From: an uncultured Bacilli bacterium
GTDB taxonomy: Bacteria; Bacillota_I; Bacilli_A; RF39; UBA660
Length of the DNA stretch: 64,000 nt
Direction: 5' to 3'
Assembly: GCA_934148015.1 (NCBI GenBank)
Contig: CAKPCU010000001.1
Coordinates: forward strand, 104,697 to 168,696
Made by a program: the position numbers and the translations under genes. Below, one piece after another: positions 44,121-52,238 of this stretch (position 1 is its first letter; each line of letters begins with the position of its first letter). The notes under the pieces are model-generated. The model made no database searches, was not told the DNA's origin, and worked only from the letters and a program-made list of their open reading frames with translations.

Positions 44121-44147
44121 AGAAGGTTTACAATGACCTTCTTTTTT
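44121..44147 (+). terminator. Terminator before rpsF
   Basis: AGAAGGT/ACCTTCT (7 bp), 8-nt loop, T-run of six. The next promoter starts in its T-run. Confidence 0.8.
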
Positions 44148-44155
44148 GCTATAAT
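44147..44155 (+). promoter_or_regulatory. Extended -10 promoter for rpsF-ssb-rpsR
   Basis: TGCTATAAT immediately after the terminator; start near 44162. Confidence 0.6.
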
Positions 44156-44180
44156 ACTTGCGAGTAATTTAAATTTACTC

Positions 44181-44225
44181 TCTTGCTCTTAATTATTTAA
44201 GGGCCGATTAGACCAGAAGAGGAGG
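44181..44225 (+). promoter_or_regulatory. S6:S18 ribosomal leader motif
   Basis: GCTCTTAA (44185-44192) pairs with TTAAGGGC (44197-44204). TCT (44181-44183) pairs with AGA (44210-44212). Between the stems is an asymmetric internal loop with C-C-G at 44204-44206 on the 3' side. A conserved CCG in such a loop, just before the rpsF ribosome site (AGAGGAGGAA), is the known binding site of the S6:S18 complex for autoregulation. A first hairpin GAGTAA/TTACTC precedes it at 44162-44180. Confidence 0.7.
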
Positions 44226-44234
44226 AAAGATAAA

Positions 44235-44519
44235 ATGAAATACGAAATTATGTTCATAGTAAGACCAAATCTTGAAGAAGATAAAGTTAAAGAAGTTGCT
44301 AAAAACTTTGAAAAAGTTTTAAGTGATAACGGAGCTAAAGTTACATCTTCAAAAGATTTAGGTCAAAAAGAATTGGCATATGAAGTAAGTGGTTTTAAAA
44401 CTGGTTTTTACTTCTTAATTAATTTAGAAGCTAATGATGCTAAAGCAATTAATGAATTTGATCGTTTAGCATTAATTAGTGAAGATGTTATTCGTCATTT
44501 AATCGTAAAAGAAGATTAG
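44235..44519 (+). CDS. rpsF: 30S ribosomal protein S6
   Basis: 94 residues; MKYEIMFIVRPNLEEDKVKE and GQKELAYEVSGFKTGFY are typical. First gene of rpsF-ssb-rpsR, preceded by the S6:S18 leader, so output is probably repressed when S6:S18 is in excess. Confidence 0.97.
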   Translation: MKYEIMFIVRPNLEEDKVKEVAKNFEKVLSDNGAKVTSSKDLGQKELAYEVSGFKTGFYFLINLEANDAKAINEFDRLALISEDVIRHLIVKED

Positions 44520-44536
44520 TAAAGTGAGGTAATAAA

Positions 44537-45007
44537 ATGAATAAAGCATTTTTAATTGGTAGATTAACAAGAGATCCTGAACTTAGATATTCATCTAGTA
44601 ATGCTCCTATAGTTAATTTTTCTATAGCTATAGATAGACAGTATACTAATGCAAACGGTCAAAGAGAAACAGATTTTATTAATATAGTAGCTTTTCAAAA
44701 GCAAGCTGAAAATATTAAAAAATATGTAACAAAAGGTTCTTTAGTTGCTGTAGATGGTAGAATTCAAACTAGAAATTATGATGATAAGGACGGTAAGCGT
44801 GTTTATGTAACAGAAGTTGTTGCAGACCGCGTTCAATTCTTAAGTTCTAAGTCGGGACAAACAGAAAGTGTTAGTTCAAATAATAGTGATGATGTATCTC
44901 CAGCTGATTTTCAAACTGATTCAAAACCTGCAACAAATGTATCAGATGATGTTTTTGCAGACTTTGGTAGTTCAATTGAAATAAGTGATGATGATATTGC
45001 GTTTTAA
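44537..45007 (+). CDS. ssb: Single-stranded DNA-binding protein
   Basis: 156 residues: N-terminal OB fold (MNKAFLIGRLTRDPELRYSS; VAVDGRIQTRNYDDKDGKRV), a Ser/Asp-rich linker and the acidic tip DDDIAF (family DDDIPF) that recruits repair proteins. Between rpsF and rpsR as in Bacillus. Confidence 0.97.
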   Translation: MNKAFLIGRLTRDPELRYSSSNAPIVNFSIAIDRQYTNANGQRETDFINIVAFQKQAENIKKYVTKGSLVAVDGRIQTRNYDDKDGKRVYVTEVVADRVQFLSSKSGQTESVSSNNSDDVSPADFQTDSKPATNVSDDVFADFGSSIEISDDDIAF

Positions 45008-45032
45008 TAAATAAAAGAAGGAGGAGACTGTC

Positions 45033-45248
45033 GTGGCAGAATTTTTTAGAAAGAAAAAGAAAGTATGTCAAATGTGTGCAGGTAAATCTGTTAACTATAA
45101 AGATCCTGAAATTTTAAGAAAATATATTAATGAAAAAGGTAAAATATTACCAAGAAGAGTTACAGGAGCTTGCTCTAAGCACCAAAGACATATTGCAAGA
45201 GAAGTTAAAAGAGCTAGAATGATAGCTTTACTTCCATTCACAAGATAA
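45033..45248 (+). CDS. rpsR: 30S ribosomal protein S18
   Basis: 71 residues, GTG start at 45033 after AAGGAGGA. Zinc-type form with CQMC near the N-terminus, then YKDPEILRKYINEKGKILP and RRVTGACSKHQRHIAREVKRAR. Co-regulated with rpsF. Confidence 0.97.
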   Translation: MAEFFRKKKKVCQMCAGKSVNYKDPEILRKYINEKGKILPRRVTGACSKHQRHIAREVKRARMIALLPFTR

Positions 45249-45252
45249 TTAA

Positions 45253-45278
45253 GGAAAGTATGTATTACTTTTCTTTTT
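45253..45278 (+). terminator. rpsR terminator
   Basis: GGAAAGTA/TACTTTTC (one G-U), loop TGTAT, T-run. Confidence 0.75.
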
Positions 45279-45299
45279 GTTTTATTTAAATTAAATTTA

Positions 45300-45308
45300 T
45301 GTTATAAT
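45300..45308 (+). promoter_or_regulatory. rplI promoter
   Basis: TGTTATAAT, extended -10; drives rplI-dnaB and probably on to rlmH. Confidence 0.6.
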
Positions 45309-45345
45309 ACTATAGTAATTATCTAATTAGAAAGGTGGGCTAATT

Positions 45346-45786
45346 ATGAAGGTTATATTTATAAAAAATGTAAAAGGACAAGGAAAAGAAGGGGAAATAA
45401 AAGAAGTAAAAGATGGATATGCACAAAACTTCTTAATAAAAAATAAATATGCTGTTGCTTATACTAAAAGAAGTAAAGAAGTATTAGATATAAGTAATAA
45501 AAATAAAGAAATAAAGTTGCAAGAAGAAATAGATTTTTGTACTAAGATAAAAAATGAACTTGAAAAAAAGACTTTAACATTTAAAGTTAAAACAGGTAAA
45601 AATGATCAAGTATTTGGTTCTATTTCATCTAAGCAGATATCAGCTAAATTAGATGAAATGGGATATAAAATAGATAAGAAAAAAATAGTTTTAGATGATA
45701 GTATATCATCTTTAGGATATCATAAAGTTAAGGTTAATTTGCATAAATGTGTATGCATGATATTAACGGTTAACTTAGTTAAGTAA
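45346..45786 (+). CDS. rplI: 50S ribosomal protein L9
   Basis: 146 residues: N-domain MKVIFIKNVKGQGKEGEIKE with GYAQNFLIKNKYA, the long connecting helix, and the C-domain (DQVFGSISSKQISAKL). Followed 14 bases later by dnaB, the conserved order. Confidence 0.96.
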   Translation: MKVIFIKNVKGQGKEGEIKEVKDGYAQNFLIKNKYAVAYTKRSKEVLDISNKNKEIKLQEEIDFCTKIKNELEKKTLTFKVKTGKNDQVFGSISSKQISAKLDEMGYKIDKKKIVLDDSISSLGYHKVKVNLHKCVCMILTVNLVK

Positions 45787-45799
45787 GGAGTTGATTAAA

Positions 45800-47143
45800 A
45801 TGGCAGAAAGAAAAGTACCAGAAGCATTAGATGCTGAAAAAGCTGTATTGGGGTCTGCCTTTTTATCTAAAACTGCTCTTCAAAAAATATGCGATGAACT
45901 ATCTAGTGAATCATTTTATAGTGAAGCTAACAGACTTATATTTGAAACGCTACAGGAATTAAATGATTCATCTTCTGCTATTGATATTACAATACTTACT
46001 AGTAAATTAAATGATAAGAAGATATTAAGTAGAATTGGTAATGCTGAGTATTTATCTGAGTTATTAGATTCTGTACCTAGTGCATCAAACGTTGAATATT
46101 ATATAAATATAGTTAAAGAAAAAATGGTTGCAAGAAAAATGATTGAAACTGCAACTGAGATAGCTAATGATGCTTATACTTATAGTGATTCTATATATGA
46201 TGTTTTAGATAATGCTGAAATGAAGATGCTTAGAATAGGTAATATGAGAAAAGTAACTGAATTTCAGAGGATTCAAGATGTTGCATTTAGAGAGCAAGCT
46301 AATCTTGAGAAGTTAGCAGAGCAGGCTTCTGAAATTACTGGTCTTGCAACTGGTTTTTCTGATTTTGATAAATTAACAGCGGGACTTCAACCTAACCAAT
46401 TTATAATAATTGCAGCTCGTCCCGCTATGGGTAAAACTGCTTTTGCACTTAATTTAGCTACATATGCTGCTATGCATAGTTCTTCATCTGTTGCACTTTT
46501 TAACTTAGAAATGAGTGCTGAGCAATTAGCTAATAGAATACTTCAGTCATTAGGACAAATAAATGGTTCTAAGATGCGTACGGGGCGTCTTGAACATAAT
46601 GATTGGAAAAGATTAAATGAAGCAATTAGTAAGTTGTCTGATACCAATTTATACTTAGATGATACTCCAGGTATAACCATAGGAGAAATTAGAAGTAAAT
46701 GTAGAAGACTTGCTAATTCAGAGAAGGGATTAGGACTTGTTTTAATAGATTATTTACAGCTTATAACAGGTCCAGCTAAATCAGCAGGAAATAGACAACA
46801 AGAAGTATCAGAAATATCAAGAAGTTTAAAAACTATGGCACTAGAACTTGGTGTTCCTGTAATAGCACTTGCACAGCTTTCTCGTGCTGTTGAATCACGT
46901 GAAGATAAAAGACCAATCATGAGTGATTTAAGGGAATCTGGTTCGATAGAGCAAGATGCTGATATTGTATCATTCTTATATAGAGATGATTATTATAATA
47001 AAGAAGCAAGACGTGATGATAATGCAAGTATAACAGAATTAATAATAGGTAAAAACAGAAGTGGTCCTACAACAACAATAGAGTTATTATTTAGAAAGGA
47101 TACTAGTACTTTTGTTAATTTTCGAAGGGAAACTGGTGAATAG
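45800..47143 (+). CDS. dnaB: Replicative DNA helicase
   Basis: Hexameric helicase (DnaC in Bacillus naming), 447 residues. N-terminal domain PEALDAEKAVLGSAFLS, then the RecA-like motor with Walker A AARPAMGKTAFA, Walker B VLIDYLQLI and DnaB motif 4 (DLRESGSIEQDADIVSFLYR). The ATG at 45800 lies 9 bases from AAGGAG; the in-frame TTG at 45791 abuts it. Confidence 0.97.
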   Translation: MAERKVPEALDAEKAVLGSAFLSKTALQKICDELSSESFYSEANRLIFETLQELNDSSSAIDITILTSKLNDKKILSRIGNAEYLSELLDSVPSASNVEYYINIVKEKMVARKMIETATEIANDAYTYSDSIYDVLDNAEMKMLRIGNMRKVTEFQRIQDVAFREQANLEKLAEQASEITGLATGFSDFDKLTAGLQPNQFIIIAARPAMGKTAFALNLATYAAMHSSSSVALFNLEMSAEQLANRILQSLGQINGSKMRTGRLEHNDWKRLNEAISKLSDTNLYLDDTPGITIGEIRSKCRRLANSEKGLGLVLIDYLQLITGPAKSAGNRQQEVSEISRSLKTMALELGVPVIALAQLSRAVESREDKRPIMSDLRESGSIEQDADIVSFLYRDDYYNKEARRDDNASITELIIGKNRSGPTTTIELLFRKDTSTFVNFRRETGE

Positions 47144-47145
47144 AT

Positions 47146-48618
47146 ATGTTTAAGGTAATAAAAAAGGGGATTTTATATTTATTTTCAATTTTAATAGCAT
47201 TTGCAATTGTATTTTTTGTTAACTTTTCTAATAAATATAGTTTGAGTCCTAAAAGTGTATATAAAGTATATTTAGATGGTAAATCTATTGGTAATATAAA
47301 AAATAAAAAAGAGTTAGAAGATTATATAAATGAAGAACAAAAAGATATAAAAGAAAAATACGGAGTAGATAAAGTATATATTCCATCAGGTGTTGATATA
47401 CAAAAATGTACTACGTATGAAAAAAAGATTTTAACAGCTAAACAAGTTCACAACATCATAAAAAAACAAAAACCATTTACTGTTAAGGGCTATAAAGTTA
47501 CCATTAAGCCTCAAAGTGAAGGTGAAGAAAAAATAGTTATAAATGTACTTAAGAAAGATATGTTTAATAAGGCAATAAAAACGGTTGTAGAAGCTTTTGT
47601 TCCAAAAGATGAAATAGAAAATTATAAAAATGATACACAACCAGAAATAAAAGATACTGGATCTTTAATAGAAGATATTTATATTGATCAGGACATTACT
47701 TTAAAAAATACTTATATTTCTGCAGATGAACAAATTTTTACTGATGAAAAAACTTTGACTAAGTATTTATTATTCGGAGAAGTAAAAGATGAAGAGTATT
47801 ATACTGTACAAGAAGGAGATACAATAGATTCTATAGCGTATAATCATAAGCTTGCTACAGAGGAGTTTTTAATTGTTAATCCAGAGTTTACTAGCTCTAA
47901 TAATTTGTTATCGGTTGGACAACAAGTTAAAGTAGGACTTATTAATCCTATTGTTGATGTAGTAGTTGAATCTCATACTGTTCTTGATCAAGAAAGTCAG
48001 TTTCAAACTACAACAGAGTATGATAATAATATGTATGCAGGTAATAGTGAAGTGGCGGTTCAAGGTCAAAACGGATTAGATAGATTAACTACTAAGTTAA
48101 AAACCGTTAATGGTGAAACTCACAACGTTGTAATAGTGTCTAGAGAAACTATTATACCTGCAGTTAATAAAATTGTTAAAGTGGGTACAAAATCAGCAGG
48201 TTCTTATGGAACTGTTGTTGCAACAGGAGACTGGGCATGGCCTACAATATCACAATACTTTATATCAAGTCAGTTTGGCTATCGTTGGGGTAAAATTCAT
48301 GAGGCTTTAGATATCGCTGGTAGTGGTGAGGGTTCACCTATATATGCTGCTGGAGCTGGCACTGTTGTTGCATCTGTAAATAGAGGAAGTTTAGGTAACT
48401 ATGTTACTATAAATCACGGTAATGGTTATTATACATTATATGCTCATATGCATTCAAGAATAGTTTCAGAGGGTCAAACTGTACAAAAAGGACAACAAAT
48501 AGGTACAATGGGGCATACTGGATTTGCAACTGGTACGCATTTACATTTTGGTTTATATAAAAACGGCTTACCATATAGAGATGGTACTCCGCTTAATCCA
48601 CTTATTCTATATCAATAA
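47146..48618 (+). CDS. M23 peptidase with LysM and G5 domains, membrane-anchored
   Basis: Wall-active endopeptidase or regulator, 490 residues. Layout: membrane anchor (LYLFSILIAFAIVFFVNF, about 8-25), an unassigned region (about 30-220), LysM (YYTVQEGDTIDSIAYNHKLA), G5 domain (about 265-345, VVVESHTVLDQES) and a C-terminal M23 domain. Zinc-site residues are intact: His and Asp of HEALDIAG and HLHFG. Should cleave stem-peptide cross-links outside the membrane. It precedes walJ with overlapping start, in the place of yycHI in Bacillus. Confidence 0.9.
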   Translation: MFKVIKKGILYLFSILIAFAIVFFVNFSNKYSLSPKSVYKVYLDGKSIGNIKNKKELEDYINEEQKDIKEKYGVDKVYIPSGVDIQKCTTYEKKILTAKQVHNIIKKQKPFTVKGYKVTIKPQSEGEEKIVINVLKKDMFNKAIKTVVEAFVPKDEIENYKNDTQPEIKDTGSLIEDIYIDQDITLKNTYISADEQIFTDEKTLTKYLLFGEVKDEEYYTVQEGDTIDSIAYNHKLATEEFLIVNPEFTSSNNLLSVGQQVKVGLINPIVDVVVESHTVLDQESQFQTTTEYDNNMYAGNSEVAVQGQNGLDRLTTKLKTVNGETHNVVIVSRETIIPAVNKIVKVGTKSAGSYGTVVATGDWAWPTISQYFISSQFGYRWGKIHEALDIAGSGEGSPIYAAGAGTVVASVNRGSLGNYVTINHGNGYYTLYAHMHSRIVSEGQTVQKGQQIGTMGHTGFATGTHLHFGLYKNGLPYRDGTPLNPLILYQ

Positions 48619-49385
48619 TGCGTATATCGGTTTTATCAAGCGGAAGTCGTGGTAATAGTACTTTAGTAGAAACAAAAGGCACCAAGGTCTTAATTGATCT
48701 TGGTGTTACTAAAAGTTACGTTGAAGAAAGGCTTAAGGAGTTAGAAGTGGATCCAAATGATATAAAAGCAATTCTTATAACACATACCCACGTGGATCAC
48801 ATACAAGGACTAAAAGTATTCTTGAAAAAATATCATCCCAAACTATACGTTAATAAAGTAATTTTATCTTTATTACATGAATATATAGAAGATTTTGATT
48901 ATGAATTATATGAAACAAATAATATAATAATAGATGATTTGAATGTTGATGTTATAAAAACTTCACACGATGTTAAAGGGTCTGTTGGATTTATACTAAA
49001 AAATGATAATAGGTCATTTGTGTATATAACTGATACTGGATATATTAATAATAAATACTTTGAAAAGTTAAAAAATCATAATTTATATGTTATAGAAAGT
49101 AATCATGATGTTAAGATGTTAATGGATGGTAAATACCCCTTTCATTTAAAAAAGAGAATACTAGGAGATAAAGGTCACTTATCAAATGCTGATGCTTCAT
49201 ATTACTTGTCATTATTTGTAGGTGATAAAACAAAAACAATTATATTAGCACACTTAAGTGATGATAATAATACATATGAAAAGGCAGAAGGTGCGCTAAA
49301 AGATATTTTAAGTAAAAATAGTAAAAACGTAAAAAATATATTAATAGCAAAACAAAAACAAAGAACGGATTGGATAGAAGTATGA
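48618..49385 (+). CDS. walJ: Metallo-beta-lactamase-fold hydrolase, WalJ (YycJ)-like
   Basis: 255 residues. N-terminal VLSSGSRGNSTLVE is the WalJ hallmark; metal motif THTHVDHIQG; further ligands in VYITDTGY and ESNHD. The family is linked to the WalKR wall/cell-division regulon and DNA metabolism. Start overlaps the M23 stop (TAATG) and the end overlaps rlmH by 4 bases; WalKR itself is not in the window. Ends in TGA. Confidence 0.92.
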   Translation: MRISVLSSGSRGNSTLVETKGTKVLIDLGVTKSYVEERLKELEVDPNDIKAILITHTHVDHIQGLKVFLKKYHPKLYVNKVILSLLHEYIEDFDYELYETNNIIIDDLNVDVIKTSHDVKGSVGFILKNDNRSFVYITDTGYINNKYFEKLKNHNLYVIESNHDVKMLMDGKYPFHLKKRILGDKGHLSNADASYYLSLFVGDKTKTIILAHLSDDNNTYEKAEGALKDILSKNSKNVKNILIAKQKQRTDWIEV

Positions 49386-49828
49386 TAAAAATAATTTGTG
49401 TTGGAAAGATTAAAGAAACATATTTTAAAGATGCATTAAAAGAATATGAAAAAAGATTATCTAAATATACAAAGTTAGAAATAATAGAGTTGCCTGATTA
49501 TAGCTATGATGAGAAAAAAGAAGTAGTAGAAGAAGGCAAAAACATATTAAATAAAATAAGTGAAAAGGACTTTGTTGTTACTTTAGAAATAAATGGTAAA
49601 AATTTATCTTCAGAAGAATTATCAGATTTTATTAATAAAAATATATCTAGAAATATAATATTTGTAATAGGTGGTTCTAATGGACTATCTTCTTCTGTAT
49701 TAGACAGATCAGATTATAGATTATCTTTTTCAAAACTAACTTTTCCACATCAATTATTTAGAGTAATACTACTAGAACAAATATATCGTTCATTTAAAAT
49801 AATAAATAATGAGGCTTATCATAAATAA
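49382..49828 (+). CDS. rlmH: 23S rRNA pseudouridine-1915 N3-methyltransferase
   Basis: SPOUT-class methyltransferase, 148 residues from the ATG at 49382. MIKIICVGKIKE at the start, knot region VTLEINGKNLSSEE and FVIGGSNGLS, then LTFPHQLFRVILLEQIYRSF. ATG overlaps the walJ stop (ATGA). Confidence 0.96.
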   Translation: MIKIICVGKIKETYFKDALKEYEKRLSKYTKLEIIELPDYSYDEKKEVVEEGKNILNKISEKDFVVTLEINGKNLSSEELSDFINKNISRNIIFVIGGSNGLSSSVLDRSDYRLSFSKLTFPHQLFRVILLEQIYRSFKIINNEAYHK

Positions 49829-49884
49829 GTCTTTTTCTTTTAACTTTAATATGTTACTATAATTAATAGATGAGGTGATATTAT

Positions 49885-50541
49885 ATGTTTCATAATAGTT
49901 GGGATTTAGTTTTACAAGAAGAAATGAAAAAGAGTTATTTTAGATATATAAAAGATTTTATTAAAGAAGAGAGATTATCTAAAACTATATATCCACCTGC
50001 TAACGATTTATTTAATGCATTTAAATTAACGGATTTTAAAGATATTAAAGTAGTTATTTTAGGCCAAGACCCATATCATGGTGAAAAAGAAGCGATGGGG
50101 CTTTCGTTTTCGGTTAGAAGAGGAGTTAGAACGCCCCCTTCCCTTAGAAATATATTTAAAGAGTTAAAAGATGATATAGGAGTAGAAAGAGAGGATACTG
50201 ATCTTTCTTCCCTAGCAAAGCAAGGAGTATTTTTACTTAACACAGTTCTTACTGTTGAAAAGGATAAAGCAAACTCACATAAAGATATAGGCTGGGAAAT
50301 ATTTACTGATTTTGTTATAAAACAAATAAATGAGAAACTTAATAACGTTGTATTTATTTTATGGGGAAGAAGTGCAAGAGACAAGAAAAAATTAATAACT
50401 AATCCTAGTCACTATATAATTGAGTCAGCCCACCCATCACCACTTTCTGCATATAATGGTTTTTTTGGAAGTAAACCTTTTTCAAAGACAAATGAATATT
50501 TGATTAAAGTAGGTAAAACCCCAATTGATTTTGGAAAATAA
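49885..50541 (+). CDS. ung: Uracil-DNA glycosylase
   Basis: Removes uracil from DNA; 218 residues. Catalytic water-activating loop VILGQDPYHGEKEAMGLSFS, the loop LNTVLTVEKDKANSH and the leucine loop SAHPSPLSAYNGFFGSKPF are intact. GAGGTGATATTAT precedes the ATG. Confidence 0.98.
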   Translation: MFHNSWDLVLQEEMKKSYFRYIKDFIKEERLSKTIYPPANDLFNAFKLTDFKDIKVVILGQDPYHGEKEAMGLSFSVRRGVRTPPSLRNIFKELKDDIGVEREDTDLSSLAKQGVFLLNTVLTVEKDKANSHKDIGWEIFTDFVIKQINEKLNNVVFILWGRSARDKKKLITNPSHYIIESAHPSPLSAYNGFFGSKPFSKTNEYLIKVGKTPIDFGK

Positions 50542-50545
50542 AAAG

Positions 50546-50573
50546 CTCTAAGATTTTTTTCTTAGAGTTTTTC
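50546..50573. terminator. Terminator shared by ung and the LemA-like gene
   Basis: CTCTAAG/CTTAGAG (7 bp) with flanking A- and T-runs. The LemA-like stop (50562-50564) lies in the right arm. Confidence 0.75.
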
Positions 50574-51077
50574 TTCTTCATAGTTATTATCAAAGTAATT
50601 TTTTTTCTTTTTTCTTTTAAATATATTAATAATAATAAAAGGAAAAGATTTAAGCTGTTTATTATAGCTTTCTGCGTATTTATTATAATACTCTTTATAT
50701 GCTTTAAGTAAATCATCTGTTTCATTTATTTTAAAAGCTATTTTTTGAAAATCTTCATTATTTCTTAACTTTTTATACTTATCTTTAATTAAATTAAATT
50801 CATTAGTATAAATAGCAAGCTTTTTATCAAATTTTATCATATCATTAGAACTATTACTTAATTCACCAAAATTTTCATAAATAGTCTTATTTGTATTTAA
50901 TAATTCTTTTATTTTAACTTCTGAATCTTTTAATAATTCTTTTCTTTTTATTAAAGTACTATTTATTTTTTCTTCTATATTTTTAAGTTTCATACTATAT
51001 ATAGTCATCTTATCTTTACTTGTAAAGTAAATAAATAAAATTGTCATAAAAACTAGTGCGACAGCTATTACAATCAT
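50562..51077 (-). CDS. LemA-like membrane protein
   Basis: 171 residues from the ATG at 51077, 7 bases from AGAGGT; an in-frame GTG at 51098 is possible. An N-terminal span (IVIAVALVFMTILFIYF) is followed by long helices. The C-terminal helix with YYNKYAESYNKQLKSFP and a basic end matches the LemA signature NxxVxxYNxxxxxFP. LemA proteins have a four-helix extracellular bundle of unknown role. Divergence in the central part makes this a distant member. Probably co-oriented with gerQ, 59 bases away. Confidence 0.7.
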   Translation of the reverse strand: MIVIAVALVFMTILFIYFTSKDKMTIYSMKLKNIEEKINSTLIKRKELLKDSEVKIKELLNTNKTIYENFGELSNSSNDMIKFDKKLAIYTNEFNLIKDKYKKLRNNEDFQKIAFKINETDDLLKAYKEYYNKYAESYNKQLKSFPFIIINIFKRKKKKNYFDNNYEEEKL

Positions 51078-51136
51078 AAACCTAACCTCTACTTTCACTT
51101 TCGATTATAGCAAATAAGAAGAATTTTTACAAGGAT

Positions 51137-51553
51137 TTATCTGCCTTGATTTGGTATATAAAACGTTGGACTATAATTAATTTTTTCATCAAAGTCAGCA
51201 TAATTTAAATATATCATAAGAAGTAGATACCATCTGCCATTTTTTGGATCACTAAGTATTATATGATCTCTTCCAGCAGCTTCTATAATACCAGTGTATT
51301 TTCTATCTCTCCATTCAACAGAATCAGGATATGAAAAATAAAGCGTTGCAAGTTTTCCTTTATTTAATCTTAATATATTTTCTATATAAGATTGTTCTAG
51401 ATCTAACATGTTATCATTAGCTTGCATTAAGGCAGTGTTGTTACTTTCCATCTCTGTTTTAGTACTTGGAACAGATGCAACTCCTCCCATAGCAGTAGCA
51501 TTAAAACCAGAATTATTTAAATTTGGATATATCGGGTTATAATTTGAATTCAT
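51137..51553 (-). CDS. gerQ: Spore coat protein GerQ-like
   Basis: 138 residues from the ATG at 51553, which has AAGGAGA 8 bases upstream. The C-terminal half is the GerQ domain: LEQSYIENILRLNKGK, RKYTGIIEAAGRDHIILSDP and WYLLLMIYLNYADFDEKI. In B. subtilis GerQ is a coat protein, cross-linked by transglutaminase and needed for the cortex hydrolase CwlJ. The N-terminal 50 residues are Asn/Ser-rich. Next to ung, which lies in the same neighbourhood in Bacillus. With SpoIIR this is a second sign of sporulation ancestry. No sigma-E or sigma-K promoter could be confirmed. Confidence 0.92.
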   Translation of the reverse strand: MNSNYNPIYPNLNNSGFNATAMGGVASVPSTKTEMESNNTALMQANDNMLDLEQSYIENILRLNKGKLATLYFSYPDSVEWRDRKYTGIIEAAGRDHIILSDPKNGRWYLLLMIYLNYADFDEKINYSPTFYIPNQGR

Positions 51554-51613
51554 AAAATTTTCTCCTTTTTTATATTTCATTTAAATATATGATTGAATTA
51601 AGTTTAATATACG

Positions 51614-51622
51614 TGTTATACT
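51614..51622 (+). promoter_or_regulatory. Extended -10 promoter for pduL
   Basis: TGTTATACT; no clear -35. Confidence 0.5.
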
Positions 51623-51648
51623 AATAATCAGGAATAGGAGAGTTAAAT

Positions 51649-52215
51649 ATGAAAGTAAATATAGGAGTATCTGCAAGACATGTACATGTAACAAAAGAAG
51701 ATGTTAAAATTTTATTTGGAGAAGACTATAGTTTAACAAATAAATGTCCGCTATCACAAAAGGGTCAGTTTGCTTGTGAAGAACAAGTTACTATTGAAGG
51801 CTCAAAAGGAAGTATCGAACGTGTTAGAATTTTAGGACCTGAAAGAGGAAAAACACAAGTTGAAGTATCAAAAACAGATGCATTTAAACTAGGAGTTAAT
51901 CCGCCTGTTAGAAATTCAGGGGATTTAAATGGAGCAGGTGAAATTACTATAATAGGTCCAAAGGGAAGTATAACAAAAAATGCTTTAATAATCGCTGCAA
52001 GACATGTTCATTCAAACTATGAAGATGCTAAAAAATATGGTTTTATTGATAAAGAATGCGTAAGTTTAAAAATAGATGGTCAAAGACCTGGCGTTTTAGA
52101 AAAAGTATATGTTAGATTAGATGATAGTTTTTCTTTAGAAGTTCATATAGATACAGATGAAGCCAATGCATTTTTAATAAAAAATGGAGATCAAGGAAAT
52201 TTAATAATAGAATAA
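51649..52215 (+). CDS. pduL: PduL-type phosphotransacylase
   Basis: Zinc-dependent phosphate acyltransferase, 188 residues, unrelated to Pta. Two half-domains each carry a histidine signature: VSARHVHVT near the start and AARHVHSNYEDA in the middle; GPERGKTQVEVSKTDA is typical. There is no microcompartment targeting peptide or shell gene nearby, so it is probably the housekeeping enzyme joining acetyl-CoA to acetyl phosphate for acetate fermentation (inference). Confidence 0.9.
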   Translation: MKVNIGVSARHVHVTKEDVKILFGEDYSLTNKCPLSQKGQFACEEQVTIEGSKGSIERVRILGPERGKTQVEVSKTDAFKLGVNPPVRNSGDLNGAGEITIIGPKGSITKNALIIAARHVHSNYEDAKKYGFIDKECVSLKIDGQRPGVLEKVYVRLDDSFSLEVHIDTDEANAFLIKNGDQGNLIIE

Positions 52216-52238
52216 TTATATAGATAAGGAGAAAATTT

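Noticed and set aside
51554..51640. Sigma-E or sigma-K promoter for gerQ
   Set aside because: A CATATATTTA string exists but spacing to a matching -35 is wrong.
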